DNA from: JBFELO01 sp041552055
GTDB lineage: Bacteria > Acidobacteriota > Thermoanaerobaculia > Thermoanaerobaculales > Sulfomarinibacteraceae
Length of the DNA stretch: 35,964 bases
Reading direction: 5' to 3'
Assembly (NCBI GenBank): GCA_041552055.1
Contig: JBFELO010000033.1
Coordinates: 1 to 35,964 of the forward strand
Below are positions 1 to 7,464 of the stretch, in pieces; positions within the stretch are counted from its first letter, which is position 1; each line of letters opens with the position of its first letter. The position numbers and the translations under genes are program-made. The notes below the pieces were generated by a model, which saw only the letters and a program-made list of their open reading frames with translations, ran no database searches and was not told where the DNA came from.

Positions 1-142
1 ACGAGTTCACCGTGTGGAGGCCGTCATCTTCGAGCAGCGCGCCGGAGCCGCAGTGAGCGCAGAAGAACACCACGTCGTGGCGGTCGCCGCGCATCGCCGA
101 GCCGCACGCCGGACAGTCGAGGCCGATCAGGCGCAGCGTCAT
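1..142 (-). CDS. Zinc-ribbon protein, N-terminal fragment (runs off the window)
   Basis: Only the first 47 codons are inside the window; the gene continues past base 1. The ATG at 142 overlaps the upstream gene's stop as ATGA (139-142), so the two are probably translationally coupled. The visible N-terminus has two CxxC pairs (C10/C13 and C28/C31), a compact zinc ribbon like those in the two preceding genes of this operon. Nothing catalytic can be seen in the part present. It is the last visible member of a minus-strand cluster with an SPFH protein and two other zinc-ribbon proteins, which suggests a shared complex, but its function is unknown. Confidence 0.75.
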   Translation of the reverse strand, partial: MTLRLIGLDCPACGSAMRGDRHDVVFFCAHCGSGALLEDDGLHTVNS

Positions 143-1188
143 TGGAACTCTTCCACGAACTGCTGCACCGACTCGGTGAGCGACGACTCCGCAGCATCTC
201 GCGCAAGGCCGCTCCCCTCCTCGACCACACCGCCGTGGCGGAACTGACGGTAGCCCCAGGCCACGAAACCGGCGAGCATGAGGCCCACCATGCCGAGCCC
301 CATGAGACCGTTTTCTGACCGCAGCAGGAAGTCCGCATTCTGTAACACGGTTGTACCTACGAAACAGGCGCCCGCGCACGCCGACACCAGTGAAAACGCG
401 CGCCAGAGGTGGTTGCCCGGCGCCTTGCCGTACGCCAACGAGCCGTCCTCGGCGTCGATCAACGCTTGATAGGTCTGACCGCGAAAGCTGTAGCGGATCA
501 CCCAGAGCGGGTAGTAGACCACCGCGACCCGGCGTCGCACCGACGCAAGCCAGGCAAAGGTGACGTGGTCGAGCAGGTTCGACAGCTCGACCTCGTTCAT
601 CGCTCGTTCACTCAGCTTGTCCGCGAGCTCGGCGGGGCTTCTGCCGGGGCGGAAGACCATCCCACGCGACCGCAACAGCTCCTCGTCGAGCGGCACGATC
701 TCGTCCCCGCCGAGATTGACGGAGTGGACCCCGAACTCCGCCATCTCCGCGCACGGCATGGTGCGCTCGACGTGACGTTCCACCTGACGCTCGACCGGCT
801 TGCGCACGGTCTCGACCCGATCCCCGCGCTTGCGCCGCTTCTTGATCGTGCCGAGCACCCAACCCACGACATCGATTCGGAGGTGTATGAAGGGAAACCA
901 GGCCAGGAACGCCTCCTCGTAGCTCGCCTCCCTTCGCAACGCCGGCGCCTTGCGGATGCCGCGCTTGAACCAGCTGCGAATCGCCCGACTCGCCTCGGCA
1001 CGGTCGAACCGGTTGAGCACCATCAGCTTGACCACGCCACGCTCGCCGACCACCGCCACCGGCGTCGCGCAGTAGCGGCACACCACATTGGTGAAGCCCT
1101 CCTGCACCTCGATCGTTCCGCCGCACGACGAGCAGCTCAAGCCGGCGAGCACCTTGGGCTTCGGTGGTGGAGACGGGTTTTCAGCCAT
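139..1188 (-). CDS. Zinc-ribbon membrane-associated protein of unknown function
   Basis: A 349-aa protein. The N-terminus carries a zinc ribbon (C19/C22 and C37/C40) after a proline-rich start. The middle is a soluble, charged region with a basic stretch around residue 115. Two hydrophobic segments near residues 264-282 and 294-312 look like transmembrane helices, followed by an acidic tail. It resembles the 249-aa protein encoded just upstream in layout (zinc ribbon, middle domain, two C-terminal TM helices), so the two may be paralogues. A minus-strand GATAAT at 1205-1200 lies 11 nt before the ATG and there is no clear Shine-Dalgarno site, so this gene may also be transcribed separately with a very short leader. 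I do not recognise a named family. Confidence 0.8.
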   Translation of the reverse strand: MAENPSPPPKPKVLAGLSCSSCGGTIEVQEGFTNVVCRYCATPVAVVGERGVVKLMVLNRFDRAEASRAIRSWFKRGIRKAPALRREASYEEAFLAWFPFIHLRIDVVGWVLGTIKKRRKRGDRVETVRKPVERQVERHVERTMPCAEMAEFGVHSVNLGGDEIVPLDEELLRSRGMVFRPGRSPAELADKLSERAMNEVELSNLLDHVTFAWLASVRRRVAVVYYPLWVIRYSFRGQTYQALIDAEDGSLAYGKAPGNHLWRAFSLVSACAGACFVGTTVLQNADFLLRSENGLMGLGMVGLMLAGFVAWGYRQFRHGGVVEEGSGLARDAAESSLTESVQQFVEEFQ

Positions 1189-1260
1189 GGTTCGCTCGAA
1201 TTATCGACCAACTCCGGGGAGCAGACCTTCGAAATCCACAATCCAAACATGAACTCGCGA

Positions 1261-2010
1261 TCATACTTTTCTCGACGTCAGCCACGCGATTCCCAGAATT
1301 GGTAACGCCGACAGGAGATACGCCGCCGCCTTGAAGACCACGTTCTGGATAACGAGGCCCTCGATCCCGAACACCAGCAGCGCGAGGACGGCCACCAGCA
1401 CGTAGGGGGCCTCCGCCTTGGCCGGAAAGTCCGCCGGAAACACCTTGCCGGAGATGCCGTCGACCGCTGCCCGGTAGGTCGTGCCTCGCCAGGAGTACGA
1501 CGTCCGGTAGAGCGGCAGGTGGTAGAGCACGGTGCGTCGGATCGAAACCTCGCCGTGCTTGGCCGTCAACCACTCCTTGGCGGTGTCGAGCGGTACCTCC
1601 GGTTCCACCACCGGCGCGTCGCCCGTGACCTCGGCGCTCATGGTCCGCAGCGCCGCGGCCGGCACGGTGATCCCCTGCAGCCCCTGAAGGGAAGAAGGTG
1701 CGGCCGGTTGCAGCACCGCTCGATCGCCCCCGTCCGTCGCGACGGTGAACGCCCAGAACGGGAAGTACTCGAGCCTCGGCTCCTCGATCCGAGCCTCACG
1801 ATCGAGGTCGGCGACCGTCTCCCTGCCCCCGAGAAAGCGGCGCAGGTGGGACGGCACATCGGCGGCTTTGACGGTCGCGACCATCACCTCGTGAAACAGC
1901 GTGCCCGTGCCGTCGACCACCAGGGCGGTGGAGCAGTACGGACACTCGAGCAGGCGATGGTCGGCCTGGACCGCGATGGCGGCACCACACTGGGTACAGG
2001 CGACGTCCAA
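1261..2010 (-). CDS. Zinc-ribbon protein with two C-terminal TM helices
   Basis: A 249-aa protein opening with a zinc ribbon (C5/C8 and C23/C26). A soluble middle region follows, and the last 50 residues are strongly hydrophobic with two probable membrane helices (about 202-222 and 228-246) ending in a short basic tail. The start is a TTG at 2010. It lies 3 nt after the stop of the SPFH gene and has a GGAGGGG ribosome site inside the end of that gene, so expression is probably coupled to it. The architecture repeats that of the 349-aa protein at 139-1188. The function is unknown; its place behind an SPFH protein suggests a membrane-bound complex. Confidence 0.8.
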   Translation of the reverse strand: MDVACTQCGAAIAVQADHRLLECPYCSTALVVDGTGTLFHEVMVATVKAADVPSHLRRFLGGRETVADLDREARIEEPRLEYFPFWAFTVATDGGDRAVLQPAAPSSLQGLQGITVPAAALRTMSAEVTGDAPVVEPEVPLDTAKEWLTAKHGEVSIRRTVLYHLPLYRTSYSWRGTTYRAAVDGISGKVFPADFPAKAEAPYVLVAVLALLVFGIEGLVIQNVVFKAAAYLLSALPILGIAWLTSRKV

Positions 2011-2013
2011 GCG

Positions 2014-3099
2014 CTACCCCTCCTGCTTGGCCCCACAGTTGGGACAGAACGCGGCGCCCTCCGGCACCGGCTGGCCACAGCCGGAACAGCCGGCCGCCGC
2101 CTGCTGCGTGCCACAGTTGGGACAGAACCTGGCGCCCTGGGGCACTGCCGTGCCGCAGTTGGTGCAGAAGCCGCCCGCCGCCGCGGCACCGGCCGCCCCA
2201 GCAGGAGCTCCCCCGCTCTGGGATTGCGCCTGCTGTGCCTGCTGGATCGACTGGGCGATCATGCCCGGCATCATCGCACCGAAGCCCGCACCGAGCCCCA
2301 GCCCCATGCCCGCGCCCGCCTCGCTGCCCCCGCCACCCTCGCCACCGCCCTTGGCCGCGTCCTGGATCGCCTGCGCCGCCTTGAACTGCATGTAGGTGTT
2401 CATATCACCGACCGCACCCATGGCCGACCGCTCGTCGATCTTTTCCTGAACCTCGTCCGGCGGGGTGATCGAGTTCACGTAGAAGTCGGTCAGATCCACG
2501 CCGTACTTGGCGAAGTCCTCGGTCAGCCGCGCCTTGGCGGCGGTCCCGAGCTCGTCGTAATAGCGCGGCAGGTCGAAGATCGTGTCCAGGGTCTCACCCA
2601 GCAGGTCGTTGAGCCTGGAGACGATGATGTCGCGGTAGAAGTCCTGCAGCTGGGCCGTCTCGAAGAGGCCCTGTGAACCCACTACGGTGTTGACGAACAG
2701 CTGACTCTCGTCGATCCGGTAGGCATAGTTACCGAACGCCCGCAACCTGACCATGCCCAGCTCGGCGTCCCGGAAGACTACCGGTTCGCGGGTCCCCCAC
2801 TTCTGATCCACGAAGGTGCGCTTGTTGACGTAGACCACGGCCACCCTGAACGGTGAGGTCCCGCCGAACGGGATCGCGAGCGCCCGGGTGACCATCGGGA
2901 TGTTCTGGGTCGTCAGAGTGTGGCGGCCGGGTCCGAAGACGTCGAGGGCCTTGCCGTCCCGGTACATCACCGCCTCTTGTACCTCGTGGACCACCAACTG
3001 GGCACCCATTCTGATCTCGGCACTCCCCTCCTGCGGGAAGCGGTAGATGATCTCCTCACCAGTCGGATCGTGATGTTCGATGACTTCCAGGGCCATCAT
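2014..3099 (-). CDS. SPFH-domain protein with C-terminal double zinc ribbon (YdjI/virion-core-like)
   Basis: A 361-aa protein. Residues 1 to about 235 match the SPFH/prohibitin-like proteins often annotated as virion core protein or YdjI-like: a beta-rich region, then a helical segment ending in the TPPDEVQEKIDERSAMGAVG region. A flexible Gly/Ala/Gln-rich linker leads to two tandem zinc ribbons near the C-terminus, each with two CxxC pairs. SPFH proteins assemble into membrane-associated oligomers; bacterial relatives occur in membrane-stress loci. The ATG at 3099 shares its A with the upstream TGA; a second ATG at 3096 is better spaced from the AAGGGAG site and is an alternative start. The zinc ribbons may recruit the zinc-ribbon proteins encoded next, which is inference. 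Confidence 0.85.
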   Translation of the reverse strand: MMALEVIEHHDPTGEEIIYRFPQEGSAEIRMGAQLVVHEVQEAVMYRDGKALDVFGPGRHTLTTQNIPMVTRALAIPFGGTSPFRVAVVYVNKRTFVDQKWGTREPVVFRDAELGMVRLRAFGNYAYRIDESQLFVNTVVGSQGLFETAQLQDFYRDIIVSRLNDLLGETLDTIFDLPRYYDELGTAAKARLTEDFAKYGVDLTDFYVNSITPPDEVQEKIDERSAMGAVGDMNTYMQFKAAQAIQDAAKGGGEGGGGSEAGAGMGLGLGAGFGAMMPGMIAQSIQQAQQAQSQSGGAPAGAAGAAAAGGFCTNCGTAVPQGARFCPNCGTQQAAAGCSGCGQPVPEGAAFCPNCGAKQEG

Positions 3100-3617
3100 C
3101 AAGCTCCCTTCTTGGTCACGTCTTCGAAAACCGTGCCGCGATCGTCGAAGGTTCGATCAGCCTCCTGGACCGCCTCCAACAGGCTGCGCAGCGCGGGTTC
3201 GGCAGCCGTGTTCGGCAGGCTCTCGATCCGGAGCGCCAGATCCTCGACAACGCTCATCAGGTTGAGGTCGAACTCGTACAGCCGGTCGAGCTCCTCTTCC
3301 CGAATCTTGACCACGTCGAAGAACCCGGTGTAACCGTAATCGGCGTGCCGGACTCGATTGGCCAGGCGATCGAGGGCCTTGTCGAGGCTCGATGCGAGGT
3401 CGAGGTTGGAGAGATCGCCGGTTCGTGACCACTCCCGAATGTACTCCTGCACCGATCCGCGTCCTCGGTCCAACTCACGTGCGAGCCACTCGCGCTGCAT
3501 CTTGTCCACGTCGCGCCGCAGCTCTCGGTCGAGATAGCCCTTGATCCCAGGGATTTTGGCGGCGATCCGCTCGAGCCAGTTGCGCCGCTCCTCTGCGCTT
3601 TCCAATCCGTCGGTCAT
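3099..3617 (-). CDS. Helical protein of unknown function, first gene of the SPFH cluster
   Basis: A 172-aa, highly charged, apparently all-helical soluble protein with many Arg/Glu/Leu heptad-like stretches and no signal peptide, TM segment or cysteine cluster. The start is placed at the ATG at 3617 because a GGGAGG site lies 6 nt upstream; the open frame extends 13 codons further without support. It leads the minus-strand cluster and its stop overlaps the start of the SPFH gene. This arrangement suggests a partner of the SPFH protein, perhaps a coiled-coil scaffold loosely like PspA-type proteins, although I see no sequence signature proving that. A divergent sigma-54 promoter lies about 90 bp away on the other strand. 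Confidence 0.75.
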   Translation of the reverse strand: MTDGLESAEERRNWLERIAAKIPGIKGYLDRELRRDVDKMQREWLARELDRGRGSVQEYIREWSRTGDLSNLDLASSLDKALDRLANRVRHADYGYTGFFDVVKIREEELDRLYEFDLNLMSVVEDLALRIESLPNTAAEPALRSLLEAVQEADRTFDDRGTVFEDVTKKGA

Positions 3618-3706
3618 TCGATGCCTCCCAGGTTCATATCTTGGACACCCTGACACCTACCGTTTCATACGGACACACCAGGAGTCCTATTCCACTGGCA
3701 AAATAC

Positions 3707-3722
3707 TGGCACGAGAATTGCT
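3707..3722 (+). promoter_or_regulatory. Sigma-54 (RpoN) -24/-12 promoter
   Basis: TGGCACGAGAATTGCT matches the sigma-54 consensus TGGCACG-R-N3-TTGC-W at every defined position, with correct GG/GC spacing. Transcription should start near 3733 and read rightwards into a hairpin-rich untranslated stretch and then a 43-aa membrane protein. It points away from the SPFH cluster. An activator site would be expected 80-200 bp upstream, inside the start of the minus-strand gene, but I cannot identify one. Confidence 0.7.
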
Positions 3723-3732
3723 TCATCTTCCA

Positions 3733-4110
3733 GTGCTATGCTTTTGGTTCACAGCCCCTGCTCGTCAGTGTACGAGGAAGTCCGGACGACTTCAAGGACC
3801 GGAAGCGGCCCCACCTTGCACGGACAGGGCACGCCCTGTCTCCAACCTTCAACTTCCCGCCAATAACTCTTACCTTATTGGCCTACCTTTGCGGCCGCAC
3901 CGGGAATCAGGGTTCCCGGGCGGTCCCGCCGTGTGCCATTTCTGAGGCGCCGCGCGCCATGCTGACACACTGCGGCATCCGGTTGACGGAGCGCGGCAAC
4001 CGGCACCCTGGACGCAATTCTGCGACCTCGTTTCATCCCTCCATGCGGTCCATCCCCCGGGGTCCAGATACAATGACTGCGAAGCGATGACTGCCGAGGA
4101 GCGCAAGACC
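3733..4110 (+). ncRNA. Hairpin-rich untranslated region downstream of the sigma-54 promoter (candidate structured RNA or long leader)
   Basis: No convincing coding frame lies here. Five perfect short inverted repeats follow one another: 3777-3793 (6-bp stem, 5-nt loop), 3823-3840 (8-bp stem, 2-nt loop), 3860-3881 (7-bp stem, 8-nt loop), 3900-3919 (7-bp stem, 6-nt loop) and 3979-4003 (7-bp stem, 11-nt loop). That is more than expected by chance in under 400 nt. The sequence could be a regulatory RNA or a structured 5' leader of the small membrane protein that follows. I checked for RNase P, tmRNA and SRP RNA signatures and did not find them. Confidence 0.35.
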
Positions 4111-4242
4111 ATGGCCAAGACGACACCGCGGAAGAAGTCCGGCGGACGCCGCTACACCGCCGGCGAGTGGTTCATGGTCCTCCTCGGCGCCGCCCTGGTG
4201 ATTCTGTTCGCCGGGATCGTCATTACCGCCATCCTCGGCTGA
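4111..4242 (+). CDS. Small single-span membrane protein (43 aa)
   Basis: The frame encodes a short basic N-terminus (MAKTTPRKKSGGRR) followed by one strongly hydrophobic helix to the C-terminus. The ATG at 4111 is preferred because GAGGAG lies 9 nt upstream; an in-frame ATG at 4087 would add 8 residues (MTAEERKT) but has no good ribosome site. The basic N-terminus predicts N-in/C-out topology. It is the first frame downstream of the sigma-54 promoter at 3707 and is followed 6 nt later by a perfect hairpin. It may be a small regulatory or stress membrane protein, by analogy with small Psp proteins that also sit near sigma-54 promoters, but no homology is claimed. Confidence 0.6.
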   Translation: MAKTTPRKKSGGRRYTAGEWFMVLLGAALVILFAGIVITAILG

Positions 4243-4248
4243 CACGAG

Positions 4249-4271
4249 TGCAATTTGCTGCGCAAATTGCA
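4249..4271 (+). terminator. Perfect hairpin after the small membrane protein gene
   Basis: TGCAATTTGC and GCAAATTGCA form a 10-bp perfect stem around a 3-nt loop, beginning 6 nt after the stop codon of the 43-aa gene. There is no U-tract, so it may stop RNA decay or act as a weak or Rho-assisted terminator rather than a classical intrinsic one. Confidence 0.5.
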
Positions 4272-4352
4272 GTGGATCCCGATCGGCCGTATCGATCGTC
4301 CAAGTGATGGGATAGCCGCCGAACCTCGACGTACTGAAGAATACCGCGATTA

Positions 4353-4426
4353 GCTGGTCGCTCGTCGCTGGTCGCTCGATCGCCAACTCGATCCGGGGTC
4401 CGGGAACCGGAATCCGGGGACCGGGC
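4353..4426. repeat. Short-period direct repeats in the 4243-4758 intergenic region
   Basis: GCTGGTCGCTCG occurs twice with a 14-bp period (4353-4364 and 4367-4378). It is followed at 4391-4426 by a degenerate CCGGGG/TCCGGG/AACCGG hexamer-like run. Similar short-period repeats flank other operons in this window. No gene is visible in 4243-4758. Confidence 0.5.
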
Positions 4427-4503
4427 CTGGCGCCCTCTCCCCGGCACGCTCCCCATGGGAACGATCATCGCCGTCTCATTCGCTTCGAATGTCTGGCACG
4501 CGA

Positions 4504-4617
4504 CGCGCCCTCTCCCCGGAGCGTTCCCCGCGGGTGCCCCCTTAGACAATGTTGGGACCCGAGGCATCTCTCCATCACGGTGGCTGTACGCCCAACATTG
4601 TCAAAGACGGCACCCCG
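4504..4617. repeat. Dispersed inverted-repeat element, copy 1
   Basis: A conserved left block (CGCCCTCTCCCCG, then CCCCGCGGGTGCC) runs into a perfect 12-bp inverted pair, GACAATGTTGGG at 4545-4556 and CCCAACATTGTC at 4591-4602, around a 34-nt loop. It closes with GGCACCCCG. Counting the GGGTGCC/GGCACCC pair, the arms match at about 22 of 26 positions. A nearly identical element is at 32681-32793. A partial copy of the left block without these arms is at 4431-4460. Confidence 0.75.
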
Positions 4618-4753
4618 TACAGCGCTCTGTCGTCGGCCTGCCACCTGCATCGACCATCTGACACCCCTGGCTATTCATACGCCTCGGTCTGCGGCATCGA
4701 GGTCACGAGAGATCCCATCGCAACTGCTGTTTGGAGCGTCGTGCCACTCCACA

Positions 4754-4774
4754 GCAATTCACGAAGTGAATTGC
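4754..4774 (-). terminator. Perfect hairpin spanning the sdhB stop codon
   Basis: A 9-bp perfect stem (arms GCAATTCAC and GTGAATTGC) with a 3-nt loop covers the last codons and stop of sdhB. No U-tract follows. It resembles the hairpins after the 43-aa gene and across the imuB stop, so it is probably an mRNA 3'-end structure. Confidence 0.45.
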
Positions 4775-5541
4775 TTCCGCTTGCCGGTTGCGGCTTCGCT
4801 CCCCTTCAGCATCGCCCGGCGCCAGTCCTTGTTCATGCGCGCGATCCCCGAGATCGAGATCTTCTTCGGGCACGCCGCCTCGCACGCGCGGAAGTTGGTG
4901 CAGGCGCCAAACGCCTCGCGCTCCATCGCCTCGACCATCGCGCGGGCACGGCGCTCGCGCTCCGGTTGACCCTGGGGCAGCATCCCGAGATGGGAGATCT
5001 TCGCCGCCACGAACAGCATTGCCGCACCGTTGGGGCACGAGGCGACGCACGCGCCGCAGCCGATACACTCGGCAAAATCCATCGCCAACTCGGCGTCGTC
5101 CTTGGCGATCGGTATCGCATTGGCGTCGGGGGCGCTCCCTGTCCGAGCAGAGATGAACCCGCCCGCCTGGATGATCCGGTCGAACGACGACCGGTCCACG
5201 ACCAGGTCCTTGATCACCGGGAACGCCTTCGAACGCCACGGTTCCAGGAACAACTCCTCACCGTCCGAGAAGTGCCGCATGTGCAGCTGGCACACGGTGC
5301 TGCCCCGCTGGTCGCCGTGCGGGATCCCGTTGATCACGAAACCGCAGCTACCACAGATCCCCTCCCGGCAGTCGTGCTCGAATGCGACCGGGTCCTCCCC
5401 GGCGGTGATCAGCTCCTGGTTGAGCACGTCGAGCATCTCGAGGAACGACATGTGACTGTTGACTTCATCGAGCTCGTAGGTCTCGAATCCGCCCGTGTCT
5501 TCAGGGCCGCTCTGTCGCCAGATGTGGAGTGTCAACTTCAT
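4759..5541 (-). CDS. sdhB: Succinate dehydrogenase/fumarate reductase iron-sulfur subunit
   Basis: A 260-aa subunit that carries electrons from the flavoprotein to the membrane cytochrome b. A plant-type [2Fe-2S] site is visible (C58, C63, C66, C84, with the CREGICGSC motif). A ferredoxin-like half follows with C159/C162/C165/C169 for [4Fe-4S] and a second set including C214, C220 and C224 that supplies the 3Fe-4S site. Length is normal for the family. The ATG at 5541 overlaps the sdhA stop by 4 nt, so translation is coupled. It is the last gene of sdhCAB and carries a perfect hairpin across its stop codon. Confidence 0.95.
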   Translation of the reverse strand: MKLTLHIWRQSGPEDTGGFETYELDEVNSHMSFLEMLDVLNQELITAGEDPVAFEHDCREGICGSCGFVINGIPHGDQRGSTVCQLHMRHFSDGEELFLEPWRSKAFPVIKDLVVDRSSFDRIIQAGGFISARTGSAPDANAIPIAKDDAELAMDFAECIGCGACVASCPNGAAMLFVAAKISHLGMLPQGQPERERRARAMVEAMEREAFGACTNFRACEAACPKKISISGIARMNKDWRRAMLKGSEAATGKRKQFTS

Positions 5542-7451
5542 TTGTAGCTCCTCGTCGCCAGCTCGACGGTCTCGAACTCGAGCGGTTCGATGTGTCTGGT
5601 CGGCTTCTCGTCCTCACCCTTGTACTCCCACACCGCCACGTGGCAGAAGTCGCGGTCGTCGCGCAGTGCCTCCCCCTCGTCGGTCTGGTGCTCCTCGCGG
5701 AAGTGGCCGCCGCACGACTCCTCACGCTCACGGGCGTCACGACACATCAGCTCGGCCAGCTCGAAGTAGTCGGCCACCCGACCGGCCTTCTCGAGCTCCT
5801 GGTTGAGCTCGCCGTTGGCGCCGGGCACGCTGAGGTCGGACCAGAACTCTCTCCTCAAATCACGGATTCGGCCCAAGGCCTGTGTGAGACCTTCGCGAGT
5901 ACGGGACATGCCGCAGTGTTCGAGCATGACCATGCCGAGCTCGCGGTGAAGATCGTCCACGGTGCGCTTGCCGTTGATCGCGAGCAATCGCGCGGTGAGC
6001 TCGTCGACCTCGCCTTCGACGGCGCGAACGTCTTGCTGGTCGGCGGCCACCGGCTCGGGCTTCTCGGTCGCGAGGTACTCGCCGACGGTGTAAGGGATCA
6101 CGAAGTAGCCGTCGGCCAACCCCTGCATCAACGCGGACGCGCCCAGCCGATTGGCACCGTGATCGGAGAAGTTGGCCTCACCAAGCACGAAGAGGCCAGG
6201 GATGTTGCTCATCAGGTAGTAGTCCACCCACAGGCCGCCCATTGTGTAATGGGGAGCCGGGTAGATGCGCATCGGGACCGTGTACGGGTCCTCACCGGTG
6301 ATCCGCTCGTACATCTCGAACAGGTTGCCGTAGCGGTCGCGGATCACGTTCTGCCCGAGCCGCTCGATGGAGTCGGCGAAGTCCAGATAGACGCCGCGTC
6401 TGCCGGGGCCGACACCCCGTCCCTCGTCGCACACCCTCTTCGCGGCCCGGGAGGCGATGTCCCGGGGCGCCAGATTGCCGAAGCTCGGGTAGATGCGCTC
6501 GAGGTAGTAGTCCCGGTCGGAATCCGGTATTTCGCCGGCCGGCCGCTCGTCACCCTGTTGGGTCGGTACCCAGACACGGCCGTCGTTGCGCAGCGACTCG
6601 CTCATCAGGGTGAGCTTCGACTGATAGTCGCCCGACTGCGGGATGCAGGTCGGGTGGATCTGCGTGTAACACGGGTTGGCGAAGCCCGCGCCGCGCTTGT
6701 GCGCGCGCCACGCGGCGGTCGCGTTACAGCCCTTCGCATTCGTCGACAGGAAGAACACGTTCGAGTAGCCGCCGGTACACAGCAGGACTGCGTCGCCAAC
6801 GTGACTGGAGATCTCGCCGGTGGTGAGATCGCGCACCACGATGCCGCGGGCCTTTCCCCCGACGATCACCAGATCCAGCATCTCTGTGCGGGCGAACATC
6901 TCGACCGTCCCCGCCGCGACCTGCGCCGCGAGCGACGAGTAGGCCCCGAGCAGCAACTGTTGCCCGGTCTGTCCGCGAGCGTAGAACGTGCGCGAGACCT
7001 GCGCGCCGCCGAACGAGCGGTTGGCGAGATAGCCGCCGTACTCGCGTGCGAACGGAACGCCCTGGGCCACCGCCTGGTCGATAATGGCCATGCTGACCTC
7101 GGCGAGCCGGTGCACGTTGGCCTCACGCGCCCTGAAGTCGCCGCCCTTCACCGTGTCATAGAACAATCGGTAGACCGTGTCGCCGTCATTCTGGTAGTTC
7201 TTGGCGGCGTTGATTCCTCCCTGGGCCGCGATCGAATGGGCGCGGCGCGCGCTGTCCTGGTAGCAGAACGCTTTGACCCGGTAGCCGAGTTCGCCCAGGC
7301 TGGCGGCCGCCGCGCCACCGGCCAGCCCGGTCCCGACCACGATGATCGTGTGTTTTCGCTTGTTGGCCGGGCTCACCAACTTGAGATGGCTGCGGAGCGA
7401 GGTCCACTTGTCTGCCACCGGACCTTCAGGAATTCGTGCATCGAGTTTCAT
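5538..7451 (-). CDS. sdhA: Succinate dehydrogenase/fumarate reductase flavoprotein subunit (B-type)
   Basis: A 637-aa catalytic subunit that oxidises succinate to fumarate with FAD. The dinucleotide fold GTGLAGG is at residues 40-46. The AHSIAAQGG motif holds H72, the residue that binds FAD covalently in this family. Substrate residues are seen in IHPT, the Arg of LRNDGR, HYTMGG and GANRLG. The loop and length resemble the single-cytochrome (Wolinella/Bacteroidetes) class. The ATG at 7451 is chosen because AAGGAGG lies 8 nt upstream; a GTG at 7457 is too close to that site. It starts 13 nt after sdhC and overlaps sdhB. Direction in vivo (succinate oxidation or fumarate reduction) cannot be told from sequence. 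Confidence 0.95.
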   Translation of the reverse strand: MKLDARIPEGPVADKWTSLRSHLKLVSPANKRKHTIIVVGTGLAGGAAAASLGELGYRVKAFCYQDSARRAHSIAAQGGINAAKNYQNDGDTVYRLFYDTVKGGDFRAREANVHRLAEVSMAIIDQAVAQGVPFAREYGGYLANRSFGGAQVSRTFYARGQTGQQLLLGAYSSLAAQVAAGTVEMFARTEMLDLVIVGGKARGIVVRDLTTGEISSHVGDAVLLCTGGYSNVFFLSTNAKGCNATAAWRAHKRGAGFANPCYTQIHPTCIPQSGDYQSKLTLMSESLRNDGRVWVPTQQGDERPAGEIPDSDRDYYLERIYPSFGNLAPRDIASRAAKRVCDEGRGVGPGRRGVYLDFADSIERLGQNVIRDRYGNLFEMYERITGEDPYTVPMRIYPAPHYTMGGLWVDYYLMSNIPGLFVLGEANFSDHGANRLGASALMQGLADGYFVIPYTVGEYLATEKPEPVAADQQDVRAVEGEVDELTARLLAINGKRTVDDLHRELGMVMLEHCGMSRTREGLTQALGRIRDLRREFWSDLSVPGANGELNQELEKAGRVADYFELAELMCRDAREREESCGGHFREEHQTDEGEALRDDRDFCHVAVWEYKGEDEKPTRHIEPLEFETVELATRSYK

Positions 7452-7464
7452 CTCCACAACCTCC

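Noticed and set aside
3770..3800. GAGGAAGTCCGG resembles a conserved stretch of RNase P RNA
   Set aside because: The typical following helices and the matching 3' partner region are missing, and the surrounding hairpins do not fit the RNase P fold.
3641..4090. A 149-codon open frame on the plus strand in the sigma-54 region
   Set aside because: It has no family features or ribosome site and starts upstream of the predicted transcript.
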